From: Pseudomonadota bacterium
GTDB lineage: Bacteria; Pseudomonadota; Alphaproteobacteria; Acetobacterales; Acetobacteraceae
DNA length: 16,264 bases
Direction: 5' to 3'
Assembly: GCA_021808985.1 (NCBI GenBank)
Contig: JAKBAQ010000035.1
Location: forward strand, 1 to 16,264
In this document: piece by piece, positions 6,707-13,811 of the stretch
Numbering within the stretch: position 1 is the stretch's first letter
Layout: each line of letters begins with the position of its first letter
The notes under the pieces: generated by a model
Database searches by the model: none
Told to the model about the DNA's origin: nothing
Seen by the model: only the letters and a program-made list of their open reading frames with translations
Translations under genes and position numbers: made by a program

Positions 6707-7358
6707 GCTTGACGCCGGCGGCCTCGCCGGGTTCGTGCGGGCCAATACGGCGCTGGGGGCCTCCCGGCTGGTGCCGGGGGTAAGGCTTTATCTCGCCTCC
6801 GAGATTACGCCGCTATGGCAGGCGAGCGAGGCGTTTTTGCGCCAGCACGACATGGCGCCGCCCTTCTGGGCGTTTGCCTGGCCGGGCTCGGAGGCGCTGG
6901 CGCGTTATATCATCGAGCATCCGGACCTGGTGCGCGGCTTGCGCGTGCTGGATTTTGCCGCCGGTTGCGGCCTGGCGGGGCTGGCGGCGCGGCTGGCGGG
7001 GGCGGCGCGGGTGGATGCCGCGGAGATAGACCCGCTGGCCGGGGCGGCCATCGGCCTGAACGCGGCGGAGAACGGCCTGGCGGTGAATGTGCTGCTGGGG
7101 GATATCGTGGGCGCGGATTGCCGGTGGGATGTGATCATCTGCGGGGATGTTTGCTACGAAGCGCCGATGACGCGGCATATCATGCCCTGGCTGCGGCGCT
7201 GCGCGGCGGGGGCGGTGGTGATCATCGCCGATCCGGGACGCAGATATGCTCCGGACGAGGGGGAGGTGCTGGCGCGCTATGAGGTGCCGGTGAGCCTGGA
7301 GCTTGAGGATTCATGCGCGCGCCAGGTGAAATTATTCCGCCTTTTGGCCGCGCCCTGA
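6699..7358 (+). CDS. Class I SAM-dependent methyltransferase, ETF-beta lysine methyltransferase-like
   Basis: The product (219 residues from TTG 6699) contains FVRANTAL (12-19), PPFWAFAWPGSEALARY (54-70), SAM motif I VLDFAAGCGLAGLAA (83-97), the acidic loop AEIDP (108-112) and GDVCYE (149-154). This order is characteristic of the ETFBKMT group, which methylates lysines of the electron-transfer flavoprotein beta subunit; bacterial homologues are also reported to modify ETF-beta. The ETF genes are not in this window. Start choice is uncertain. TTG 6699 overlaps the small ORF by 8 nt and gives a family-like N-terminus. ATG 6654 would add 15 residues that look like out-of-frame translation of the upstream gene. 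GGAGAAG (6679-6685) is somewhat far from the TTG. Confidence 0.8.
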   Translation: MPELDAGGLAGFVRANTALGASRLVPGVRLYLASEITPLWQASEAFLRQHDMAPPFWAFAWPGSEALARYIIEHPDLVRGLRVLDFAAGCGLAGLAARLAGAARVDAAEIDPLAGAAIGLNAAENGLAVNVLLGDIVGADCRWDVIICGDVCYEAPMTRHIMPWLRRCAAGAVVIIADPGRRYAPDEGEVLARYEVPVSLELEDSCARQVKLFRLLAAP

Positions 7359-7409
7359 ACCCTGGCGCGGGCATGCCTGCGGCCGACCTGATGGTCACTG
7401 ATTCGTACG

Positions 7410-7438
7410 TTGACCCTGCGCCAGCCAGGGACTAAGCA
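7410..7438 (+). promoter_or_regulatory. Candidate sdh operon promoter
   Basis: TTGACC (7410-7415) is followed after 17 nt by TAAGCA (7433-7438). This is a good -35 but a weak -10. It lies in the 129-bp gap ahead of sdhC, leaving a leader of about 40 nt that ends with the Shine-Dalgarno GAGAGAGG (7474-7481) six nt before the sdhC ATG. The location fits an operon promoter; the -10 match is poor. Confidence 0.4.
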
Positions 7439-7487
7439 ACCGCAGCATTATTAAAAAACCTGAATGACCCGTTGAGAGAGGTTTTCC

Positions 7488-7925
7488 ATGAAGGATGTCC
7501 GCGAAGCCCTGATGGTGGGGCGCAACACGGAAGGCAAGCTGGTGCGCCGGCCGCTCTCTCCGTTCATGCTTGGCAGCGCCTATAAATTCCAGACATCGTC
7601 GCTCACCTCCATCATGCACCGTATTACGGGTGTCGCCCTTGGGGCCGGCACGCTGCTGCTCACCGCCTGGCTGGTGAGCGCCGCCGCCGGGGATGCGGCT
7701 TTCTCGGTTGTGCAGGCGCTGCTGGCCTCCTGGATCGGCCTGGTGGTTCTGATAGGTTTCACCTTCGCGCTGTTCTATCATTTCTGCAACGGCATCCGGC
7801 ACCTGGCCTGGGATGCCGGACGCGGGTTCGAGCTGCCGGCCATGCATCGCAATGGCCGGATGGTGGTTGCCGGGGCCGTGGCGCTGACGGTGGCGTTCTG
7901 GATTATCGGCTTTTTGGTGTGGTGA
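7488..7925 (+). CDS. sdhC: SdhC, succinate dehydrogenase cytochrome b556 subunit
   Basis: The 145-residue product is the large membrane anchor of complex II. The N-terminal RPLSPFM (21-27) and SIMHRITG (41-48) are the SdhC signature; Ser41 and Arg45 align with the E. coli quinone-site residues Ser27 and Arg31. Three hydrophobic helices lie at about 45-65, 83-103 and 124-145. The motif YHFCNGIRHLAWD (97-109) carries His98, which corresponds to the E. coli SdhC haem b ligand His84. With SdhD it anchors SdhAB to the inner membrane, binds haem b and reduces ubiquinone. It is the first gene of sdhCDAB, with a strong ribosome-binding site and 6 nt before sdhD. Confidence 0.94.
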   Translation: MKDVREALMVGRNTEGKLVRRPLSPFMLGSAYKFQTSSLTSIMHRITGVALGAGTLLLTAWLVSAAAGDAAFSVVQALLASWIGLVVLIGFTFALFYHFCNGIRHLAWDAGRGFELPAMHRNGRMVVAGAVALTVAFWIIGFLVW

Positions 7926-7931
7926 ATTAAC

Positions 7932-8333
7932 ATGAGCAACGAGAACACCCCCTCCGTTCATATCATGCGCAGCCAGCTTGGCCGCGCGCGCGGCCTGGGC
8001 GCGGCCAAGCTGGGCCTGCACCATTGGTGGACGCAGCGCGTGACCGCGGTGGCGCTGCTGCCGCTCTCGCTCTACTTCGTGCTAAGCGTGCTGATGCTGG
8101 CGGGCGCGGACCGGGCGCAGGTGGCCGCCTATATCGGCGAGCCGTGGAACACGGTGCTGTTCCTCTGCCTGGTGGCGGCGCTGTTCTCGCATCTCAGCCT
8201 GGGGCTGCAGGTGGTGATCGAGGATTATGTGCGCAGCGACGCCAAGCGGATGCTCACGCTGCTGGTGGCCAAGGGGGGGGTGTTCATCCTCGCCCTGGCT
8301 TGCGCCGTGTCTGTTCTTAAACTCGCCTTTTAA
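7932..8333 (+). CDS. sdhD: SdhD, succinate dehydrogenase hydrophobic membrane anchor subunit
   Basis: The 133-residue product is the second membrane subunit of complex II. It has a basic, Gly-rich N-terminus, the HHWWTQRVTAVAL segment (30-42), and three hydrophobic helices at about 36-58, 73-95 and 110-130. The motif FSHLSLGLQVVIEDYV (85-100) provides His87 as the probable haem ligand and Asp98-Tyr99, matching E. coli Asp82-Tyr83 at the ubiquinone site. It follows sdhC after 6 nt and precedes sdhA by 20 nt. No strong Shine-Dalgarno is visible, so coupling to sdhC translation is likely. Confidence 0.93.
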   Translation: MSNENTPSVHIMRSQLGRARGLGAAKLGLHHWWTQRVTAVALLPLSLYFVLSVLMLAGADRAQVAAYIGEPWNTVLFLCLVAALFSHLSLGLQVVIEDYVRSDAKRMLTLLVAKGGVFILALACAVSVLKLAF

Positions 8334-8353
8334 GCAAAACGGATCTTGCCTCT

Positions 8354-10165
8354 ATGAATGCGTTTTCAAAACCTTCACTCGGCGCCTATCAGGTTATTGA
8401 CCACACGTATGATGTCGTGGTCGTTGGCGCGGGCGGCTCGGGCCTGCGCACCACCCTTGGCATGGGAGCCGCCGGGCTTAAGACCGCGTGCATAACCAAG
8501 GTGTTCCCCACCCGCTCGCACACCGTGGCGGCGCAGGGCGGCATTTCCGCCGCGCTGGGCAACATGGGCGATGATGACTGGCGCTGGCATATGTACGACA
8601 CCGTGAAGGGGTCGGACTGGCTGGGCGACCAGGATGCCATCGAATATATGTGCCGCGAGGCGGTGCCGGCCATTTATGAGCTGGAACATTACGGCATGCC
8701 CTTCTCGCGCACCGAGGATGGCAAGATTTATCAGCGCCCGTTTGGCGGCCATATGAAGGAATACGGCAAGGAGCCGGCGATGCGCGCCTGCGCCGCGGCT
8801 GACCGCACCGGCCATGCCATGCTGCATACGCTGTATCAGCAGAGCCTGAAGCATGAGGTTGAGTTCTTCGTGGAATATTTCGCGCTGGACCTGATCATGG
8901 ACGCCGAGGGCGCCTGCCGCGGGGTGATGGCGTGGAATCTTGAGGACGGCACCATCCACCGCTTCCGCGCGCAGCAGGTTGTGCTGGCCACCGGCGGTTA
9001 TGGCCGGGCTTTTCTCTCCTGCACCTCCGCCCATACCTGCACGGGCGATGGCGGGGGCATGGTGATCCGCGCCGGGCTGCCGGTGCAGGATATGGAGTTC
9101 GTGCAGTTCCACCCGACCGGGATTTTCCCCGCTGGCTGCCTGATTACCGAAGGCGCGCGCGGGGAAGGCGGGTATCTGACCAATTCGGAGGGCGAGCGCT
9201 TCATGGAACGCTATGCGCCGACCGCCAAGGACCTTGCCTCGCGCGATGTGGTGTCGCGCTCGATGACGGTCGAGATTAACGAAGGGCGCGGGGTGGGGCC
9301 GAACAAGGACCATATCCTGCTGCATCTGGAGCATCTGGGCGCGGATATTCTGCATGAGCGGCTGCCCGGCATTTCGGAGACCGCGCGGGTGTTCGCCGGG
9401 GTGGATGTGACCAAGGAGGCCATCCCCGTGCTGCCGACCGTGCATTACAACATGGGCGGCATCCCGACCAATTATCGCACCGAGGTGCTGCGCCCGACGG
9501 CGGAGAATCCGGATGCCATCGTGCCCGGGCTGATGGCCGTGGGCGAGGCGGCCTGCGTTTCGGTGCATGGCGCCAACCGGCTGGGCACGAACTCGCTGCT
9601 CGACCTGGTGGTGTTTGGCCGCGCCGCCGCGCACCGCGCCGCCGAGATCGTGAAGCCCGGCGCCACCCAGGCGCCGCTGCCCGCCGGCGCGGGCGAGGCC
9701 TCGCTGGCGCGGTTCGACAAGACCCGCCATGCCAAGGGCGGCACCAGCGTGGCGGCGCTGCGCGACACGCTGCAGCGGACCATGCAGGGCCATGCCGCGG
9801 TGTTCCGCAACTCCAAGAGCCTGACCGAGGGCGTGGAGAAGATGACGAAGCTGTGGGGCGGGCTGGAGGACATGCATGTCTCTGACCGCAGCCTGGTTTG
9901 GAACTCCGACCTGATGGAGGCGCTGGAGCTGGACAACCTGATGGGCAACGCCATGACCACGATGGTGGGCGCCGAGGCCCGCAAGGAAAGCCGTGGCGCC
10001 CAGGCGCATGACGACTTCCCCGAGCGGGACGATGTGAACTGGATGAAGCACACGATTTCGTACTGCGACGAGAAGGGCGCGGTGAAGCTGGAATATCGTC
10101 CGGTGAAAATGCAGACCCTCACCAATGAAGTCTCCGTTTTCCCGCCCAAGAAGCGCGTATATTAA
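8354..10165 (+). CDS. sdhA: SdhA, succinate dehydrogenase flavoprotein subunit
   Basis: The 603-residue product is the catalytic subunit that oxidises succinate to fumarate with covalently bound FAD. Visible elements are VVVVGAGGSG (21-30, FAD Rossmann fold), TRSHTVAAQGG (53-63) with His56 as the residue carrying the 8-alpha-histidyl-FAD bond, and the substrate-site motifs HPTG (253-256), ASRDVVSR (295-302, proton-shuttle Arg297), HYNMGG (364-369) and HGANRLG (405-411). The C-terminal domain ends in the usual PVKMQTL and PPKKRVY. Length is typical (about 590-610). It lies between sdhD and sdhB in the standard order. A long reading frame on the opposite strand is a GC-driven shadow. Confidence 0.98.
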   Translation: MNAFSKPSLGAYQVIDHTYDVVVVGAGGSGLRTTLGMGAAGLKTACITKVFPTRSHTVAAQGGISAALGNMGDDDWRWHMYDTVKGSDWLGDQDAIEYMCREAVPAIYELEHYGMPFSRTEDGKIYQRPFGGHMKEYGKEPAMRACAAADRTGHAMLHTLYQQSLKHEVEFFVEYFALDLIMDAEGACRGVMAWNLEDGTIHRFRAQQVVLATGGYGRAFLSCTSAHTCTGDGGGMVIRAGLPVQDMEFVQFHPTGIFPAGCLITEGARGEGGYLTNSEGERFMERYAPTAKDLASRDVVSRSMTVEINEGRGVGPNKDHILLHLEHLGADILHERLPGISETARVFAGVDVTKEAIPVLPTVHYNMGGIPTNYRTEVLRPTAENPDAIVPGLMAVGEAACVSVHGANRLGTNSLLDLVVFGRAAAHRAAEIVKPGATQAPLPAGAGEASLARFDKTRHAKGGTSVAALRDTLQRTMQGHAAVFRNSKSLTEGVEKMTKLWGGLEDMHVSDRSLVWNSDLMEALELDNLMGNAMTTMVGAEARKESRGAQAHDDFPERDDVNWMKHTISYCDEKGAVKLEYRPVKMQTLTNEVSVFPPKKRVY

Positions 10166-10177
10166 GGGACCACGCAC

Positions 10178-10960
10178 ATGGCAGAATTCACGCTCCCGGC
10201 GAATTCCAAGGTCGGCACCGGCAAAACCTACAAGGCCCCGGCGGGCGCCAAGCGGGTCAAGGAATTCAAGATTTATCGCTGGAACCCGGATGACGGGAAA
10301 AACCCGGTGACCGATACGTTCGAGATCGACCTCGACGCCTGCGGCCCGATGGTGCTGGATGCGATCATCAAGATTAAAAACGAGGTTGACGCCTCGCTGA
10401 CGTTCCGCCGCTCCTGCCGCGAGGGCATTTGCGGTTCGTGCGCCATGAATATCGATGGCACGAACACGCTCGCCTGCCTCAAGCCGATCGATGAGGTGAA
10501 GGGGGCGGTCGCCATCAACCCGCTGCCGCATATGCCGGTGGTGAAGGATCTGGTGCCGGACCTCAGCCTTGCCTATGCGCAGTATCGCTCCGTGGAGCCG
10601 TGGCTGCAGGCGGATTCGCCGCCGCCGCCCGATGGCGAGCGCCGCCAGAGCAAGGAGGAGCGCGCTGAAATAGACGGGCTGTGGGAGTGCATTCTCTGCT
10701 TCTGCTGCTCGACCTCCTGCCCCAGCTACTGGTGGAACGGCGACCGCTATCTTGGCCCGGCCGTGCTGATGGCGGCTTACCGGTGGATTGCGGATTCCCG
10801 CGATGAGCATACCGGCCAGCGGCTGGATGCGCTGGAGGATCCGTTCAAGCTCTATCGCTGCCATACCATTATGAACTGCACCCAGACCTGCCCGAAGGGG
10901 CTGAACCCGGCCAAGGCGATTGGCAAGGTGAAGCAGCTGATGCTGGAGCGGCAGGGCTAA
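10178..10960 (+). CDS. sdhB: SdhB, succinate dehydrogenase iron-sulfur subunit
   Basis: The 260-residue product carries electrons from SdhA to the membrane subunits. The N-terminal ferredoxin domain has RRSCREGICGSCAM (77-90) plus Cys100, giving the [2Fe-2S] ligands Cys80, Cys85, Cys88 and Cys100. The C-terminal domain has CILCFCCSTSCP (171-182) and CHTIMNCTQTCPKGLNP (228-244), supplying ligands for the [4Fe-4S] and [3Fe-4S] clusters. AAGGGA (10164-10169) is a good ribosome-binding site overlapping the sdhA stop. It is the last gene of the operon; repeat copy B begins 16 bp after its stop, where the convergent thiE gene also ends. Confidence 0.97.
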   Translation: MAEFTLPANSKVGTGKTYKAPAGAKRVKEFKIYRWNPDDGKNPVTDTFEIDLDACGPMVLDAIIKIKNEVDASLTFRRSCREGICGSCAMNIDGTNTLACLKPIDEVKGAVAINPLPHMPVVKDLVPDLSLAYAQYRSVEPWLQADSPPPPDGERRQSKEERAEIDGLWECILCFCCSTSCPSYWWNGDRYLGPAVLMAAYRWIADSRDEHTGQRLDALEDPFKLYRCHTIMNCTQTCPKGLNPAKAIGKVKQLMLERQG

Positions 10961-10975
10961 GGCTGACGGGCCAAG

Positions 10976-11068
10976 GGGGCGCTTGTTGTTAACAGCGCCC
11001 CGAGGATTCCACCCGTTTTTTGCGAACCGTTTTTTGCGAAAAAGGGGTGGGCTAAAAAACTCTTGAGA
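10976..11068. repeat. Compound palindromic intergenic element, copy B (diverged, internally duplicated)
   Basis: Hairpin 1 pairs GGGGCGCT (10976-10983) with AGCGCCCC (10994-11001), extended by GTT/AAC with one bulged T. Hairpin 2 pairs CCACCC (11009-11014) with GGGTGG (11045-11050). It is enlarged by a perfect 14-bp tandem duplication of CCGTTTTTTGCGAA (11013-11026 and 11027-11040). The spacer keeps GATTC, and the tail AAAAAACTCTTGAGA (11054-11068) differs from copy A at one position. The outer GGGGT/ACCCC helix of copies A and C is not evident. It separates the convergent sdhB and thiE genes. Confidence 0.75.
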
Positions 11069-11085
11069 CTTGTGCTGGAGTTTTT

Positions 11086-11724
11086 TTAAGCCGGCGCGGC
11101 GGCGGCGATGGCCTTGAGCAGGGCGCGCACGCCCGCGGCGGGGCCCTCGGGGTGGTTCCAGACGGCGCCGACGACGGCGAGGAATTCAGCCCCCGCCTGC
11201 ACCAGCGGCGCGCAGTTGGCGGCGGTGATGCCGCCGATGGCGACGCAGGGGATTTCCATGATTTCCGCCCAGGATTTGAGGGTGGCGATGTCCGCCATTT
11301 CCGGCGGCGCCTTGGTGGCGGTGGGAAAGAAGGCGCCGAAGGCGACATAGTCAGCCCCGGCTTCGCCGGCTTCCATGGCCAGGTGCAGGGAGTTGTGGCA
11401 GGTGACCCCCAATGTGAGGCCGCCCAGGATTTTGCGGGCCTGGGGGATGGGCATGTCAGTCTGGCCGACATGGGCGCCGTCGCAGCCATGTTTCACGGCG
11501 AGGTCTGGACGGTCGTTGAGCAGGAAGGCGACATCGCGGGATTGCACGATGGGGCGCAGGCGCTCGATGGTTTTTTGTAATGTGAGGTCTGGCGTGTCCT
11601 TGAGGCGGAGCTGGACGGCGGCGATGTCGCCGGAGTCCAGCGCGGCTTTGAGCTGGTCGGCGAAGTTTTCAGGCAGCTGGGGCGGGGTGATGAGGTAGAG
11701 GCGGCAATCGGGGATGGTTGTCAT
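11086..11724 (-). CDS. thiE: ThiE, thiamine-phosphate synthase
   Basis: The 212-residue TIM-barrel enzyme couples 4-amino-5-hydroxymethyl-2-methylpyrimidine diphosphate with the thiazole phosphate to give thiamine phosphate. Family motifs occur in order: QLRLKD (38-43), LNDRPDLA (69-76), DGAHVGQTD (82-90), GVTCHN (106-111), AFGAFFPTATKAP (128-140) and IGGIT (163-167), followed by a phosphate-binding GAVW region. The GVTCH strand replaces the more usual G-x-S-x-H, a mild variation. No other thiamine genes or THI-box leader are visible here, so the gene is separated from the rest of the pathway. Its ATG overlaps the stop of the VIT-family gene (ATGA), making it the last gene of the hypothetical-aldolase-transporter-thiE run. 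Confidence 0.9.
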   Translation of the reverse strand: MTTIPDCRLYLITPPQLPENFADQLKAALDSGDIAAVQLRLKDTPDLTLQKTIERLRPIVQSRDVAFLLNDRPDLAVKHGCDGAHVGQTDMPIPQARKILGGLTLGVTCHNSLHLAMEAGEAGADYVAFGAFFPTATKAPPEMADIATLKSWAEIMEIPCVAIGGITAANCAPLVQAGAEFLAVVGAVWNHPEGPAAGVRALLKAIAAAAPA

Positions 11725-12410
11725 GCGAAGGTTCCAAACAATGTGCCGGCGATGGCGGTTGTGGCCATGGCGGCGGCGCCCCAGAAGCTGATGCGCAGCA
11801 TGCCGCGCGGCACGGAGGCGCCGCCGCTGCGCGCGGCCAGGGCGCCGAGCAGCGCCAGGAAAAGCAGGGAGGTGGCGGCGACGCCGGGGATGAGGTCGGG
11901 CAGGGGGAGCAGGATGCTGACCAGCAGCGGCAGCAGCGCGCCGCTGGAGAAAGAGAGCGCGGAGGCGATGGCGGCCTGGCCGGGGCGGGCCTTGAGCGCC
12001 TCGGTGATGCCGAGCTCGTCGCGGGCATGGGCGGCCAGGGCGTCATGCGCCATGAGCTGCCCGGCGACCTCGGCGGCGAATGAGGGGGTCAGGCCGCGGC
12101 CGACATAAATGGCGGTCAGCTCCTGGAGTTCGGCTTCGTAGTCTTCAAGATGCAGGCGTTCCAGGGCGAGGTCGGCGGCTTCGGTGTCAGCCTGGGAGTG
12201 GACGGAGACGAACTCGCCCGAGGCCATGGCCATGGCGCCGGCGAACAGGCCGGAAATGCCGGCGGCCAGCACCGAGCGGTGCGAGCCGTGCGCGGCGGCG
12301 ACGCCCAGCACGAGGCTGGCGGTGGAGAGGATGCCGTCATTCGCCCCCAGGACGGCGGCGCGCAACCAGCTGGAATGGCCGGTGCGGTGCGCCTGCCTGG
12401 GGGGATGCAC
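11721..12410 (-). CDS. VIT1/CCC1-family metal (Fe2+/Mn2+) transporter
   Basis: The 229-residue membrane protein matches the vacuolar-iron-transporter family: LRAAVLGANDGILSTASLVLGVA (16-38), AGAMAMASGEFVSV (57-70), an acidic cytosolic segment (about 72-140) rich in Glu/Asp with HDALAAH (122-128), and three C-terminal hydrophobic helices at about 150-170, 178-193 and 205-227. Family members move ferrous iron or manganese out of the cytosol; the substrate here is not determined. The start is GTG 12410, the most upstream possible in this frame, since the in-frame codon four triplets earlier is the aldolase stop. It lies 9 nt behind the aldolase and overlaps thiE by ATGA. Confidence 0.87.
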   Translation of the reverse strand: MHPPRQAHRTGHSSWLRAAVLGANDGILSTASLVLGVAAAHGSHRSVLAAGISGLFAGAMAMASGEFVSVHSQADTEAADLALERLHLEDYEAELQELTAIYVGRGLTPSFAAEVAGQLMAHDALAAHARDELGITEALKARPGQAAIASALSFSSGALLPLLVSILLPLPDLIPGVAATSLLFLALLGALAARSGGASVPRGMLRISFWGAAAMATTAIAGTLFGTFA

Positions 12411-12419
12411 GGTTTGGAC

Positions 12420-13334
12420 TCAGGCTTTGCCCTGGTAGATCTCGATGATCTTGGCGAGCATGGCCAGGGCTTCCTTACGCGGGCGCTGGAAGGTGTTGCG
12501 GCCGATGATGGAGCCGTTGGCGCCGCCGTCGCGCAGGGCGCGGACTTCGTCATACAGGCCGTCGAGGCCCTTGGACTCACCGCCCGAGAATACGACGATG
12601 CGCTTGCCCGCGAAGCAGGACTGCACGATGTGCTCGATGCGCTTGGCCAGGGTTGAGCCGTCAATATTGGCGTAGGATTTTTTCGCGGCTTCGAGCGAGA
12701 CCACGGCGGTGGGGGGTTTCACCTTGATGATGTGCGCGCCGAGCAGGGCGGCCATGTGGGCGGCGTAGGCGCAGATGTCAAAGGCGGTTTCGGCGGCTTT
12801 GTCCAGCTCCGGGCCGCGCGGGTAGGACCAGATGACCACGGCGAGGCCGGCGGCCTTGGCTTCCTCGGCCAGTTCGCGGATTTCCTCCATCAGGTCGAAG
12901 GCGAATTCGCTGCCCGGATAGATGGTGAAGCCGATGGCCGAGCAGCCCAGGCGCAGCGCGTCGTTGACCGAGCCGGTGAGGGCCTGGTTTTTGTCAGTGG
13001 CGAGGGAGTTGGAGGAGTTGACCTTCAGGATGGTGGGGATGGCGCCCGCGAAGGTGCTGGCGCCGGCCTCGAGCATGCCAAGCGGCGCGGCGTAGGCGGA
13101 GAGCCCGGCGTCAATGGCGAGCTTGAAGTGGTAATGCGGGTCGTACGCGGCGGGGTTGGGCGCGAAGGAGCGGGCGGGGCCGTGTTCGAAGCCTTGGTCT
13201 ACGGGGAGGATGACGAGCTTGCCGGTGCCGCCGAGCTTGCCATGCATGAGGATGCGGGCGAGATTTGTTTTGGTTCCGGGATTGTCGCTTTCATAATGCG
13301 ACAGAATCTTTTTAACCCGCTGCGAAATTTGCAT
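12420..13334 (-). CDS. fba: Class I fructose-bisphosphate aldolase (DhnA/FbaB type)
   Basis: The 304-residue product resembles DhnA-type class I aldolases, which use a Schiff-base lysine and no metal. It shows LPVDQGFEHGP (43-53), YPGSEFAFDLMEE (139-151), the active-site strand HIIKVKPP (201-208) with Lys204 or Lys206 as the likely Schiff-base residue, SGGESK (250-255) for phosphate binding, and GRNTFQRP (278-285). It cleaves fructose 1,6-bisphosphate into dihydroxyacetone phosphate and glyceraldehyde 3-phosphate, or runs in reverse in gluconeogenesis. GGTGGAG at about 13345-13339 is a well-spaced ribosome-binding site for ATG 13334. It follows the hypothetical gene after 56 bp that contain an inverted repeat. 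The VIT transporter gene begins 9 nt downstream in the same frame. Confidence 0.9.
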   Translation of the reverse strand: MQISQRVKKILSHYESDNPGTKTNLARILMHGKLGGTGKLVILPVDQGFEHGPARSFAPNPAAYDPHYHFKLAIDAGLSAYAAPLGMLEAGASTFAGAIPTILKVNSSNSLATDKNQALTGSVNDALRLGCSAIGFTIYPGSEFAFDLMEEIRELAEEAKAAGLAVVIWSYPRGPELDKAAETAFDICAYAAHMAALLGAHIIKVKPPTAVVSLEAAKKSYANIDGSTLAKRIEHIVQSCFAGKRIVVFSGGESKGLDGLYDEVRALRDGGANGSIIGRNTFQRPRKEALAMLAKIIEIYQGKA

Positions 13335-13361
13335 TTTTGCTCCACCGTGTTGAAAAACCTA

Positions 13362-13399
13362 GCCGGATGTAACGCATGGGCGTGGAAATGTCATCCGGC
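13362..13399 (-). promoter_or_regulatory. Inverted repeat / possible attenuator or promoter region upstream of the aldolase
   Basis: GCCGGATG and CATCCGGC (13362-13369 and 13392-13399) form a perfect 8-bp inverted repeat around 22 nt. On the minus strand it starts at the hypothetical gene's stop codon and is followed within 4 nt by TTTTT, as a weak intrinsic terminator would be. ATGACA and TACATC lie 17 nt apart in the same stretch, so a separate aldolase promoter is another reading. The two cannot be distinguished from the sequence. Confidence 0.4.
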
Positions 13400-13786
13400 C
13401 AGCCAGGAATCCAGCCGCCTTGTGGCGCCATTCAGGCATAAATCAAGCGCGGGCGGGGCAAGCGGGAGGGCCAGCGCGCCCTGCGCCGCGGCGAGCGCGG
13501 CGACGAGAGCAAAAACCGGGGCGGGGGCGCGCAGCACCACGCCGCCAAGGCCCAGATGCAGCGCCTCCAGCGCGCGGCCGGGGGCGGCGGCGCAGTCCAG
13601 CAGGGCGGGGCCGGAGAAATTGGCGGCCTCCAGCAGCGCGCGCCACCACAGGCAGCCGGCGAACTGCGCGGCGCCGGGGGCGGAGAGCAGGGTGAGTGGG
13701 CGGCCAGGCGCCAGGGCGGTGCGGACATCAGCCAGGCTGTGCACGATGACGGCGGGGGGCAGGGGGATCTTTATTTGACTTTTCAT
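13391..13786 (-). CDS. Conserved hypothetical protein (alphaproteobacterial, ~130 aa)
   Basis: From ATG 13786 the product is 131 residues. Residues 12-60 (VIVHSLADVRTAL, then RPLTLLSAPGAAQFAGCLWW and RALLEAA) and LLDCAAAPGRALEAL resemble a small uncharacterised protein that I recall from Rhodospirillales genomes. It looks like a compact alpha/beta fold with strands ending in Gly/Ala loops. There is no signal peptide or convincing transmembrane segment, although the C-terminal half is rich in Ala and Leu. The frame is open upstream to 14212, but that part is antisense to zapA and is rejected. Its start lies only 25 bp from the divergent small gene at 13812, and no Shine-Dalgarno is visible. 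It heads the minus-strand run into the aldolase. The function is unknown. Confidence 0.7.
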   Translation of the reverse strand: MKSQIKIPLPPAVIVHSLADVRTALAPGRPLTLLSAPGAAQFAGCLWWRALLEAANFSGPALLDCAAAPGRALEALHLGLGGVVLRAPAPVFALVAALAAAQGALALPLAPPALDLCLNGATRRLDSWLAG

Positions 13787-13804
13787 GTCGGGGTCGGGTT
13801 GAAT
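13775..13804 (+). promoter_or_regulatory. Putative promoter for the small gene-zapA run (leaderless geometry)
   Basis: TTGACT (13775-13780) and TTGAAT (13799-13804) are 18 nt apart, and 7 nt separate the second box from ATG 13812. Transcription would start at the ATG. The -35 lies inside the first codons of the divergent hypothetical gene. No Shine-Dalgarno precedes the ATG, in keeping with leaderless translation. Confidence 0.45.
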
Positions 13805-13811
13805 GGGTATC

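Noticed and set aside
8375..10864. 829-codon open frame on the minus strand opposite sdhA and sdhB
   Set aside because: It is exactly antisense to two certain genes, is rich in His, Arg, Gly and Ala as expected for a GC-rich shadow frame, and shows no domain motif.
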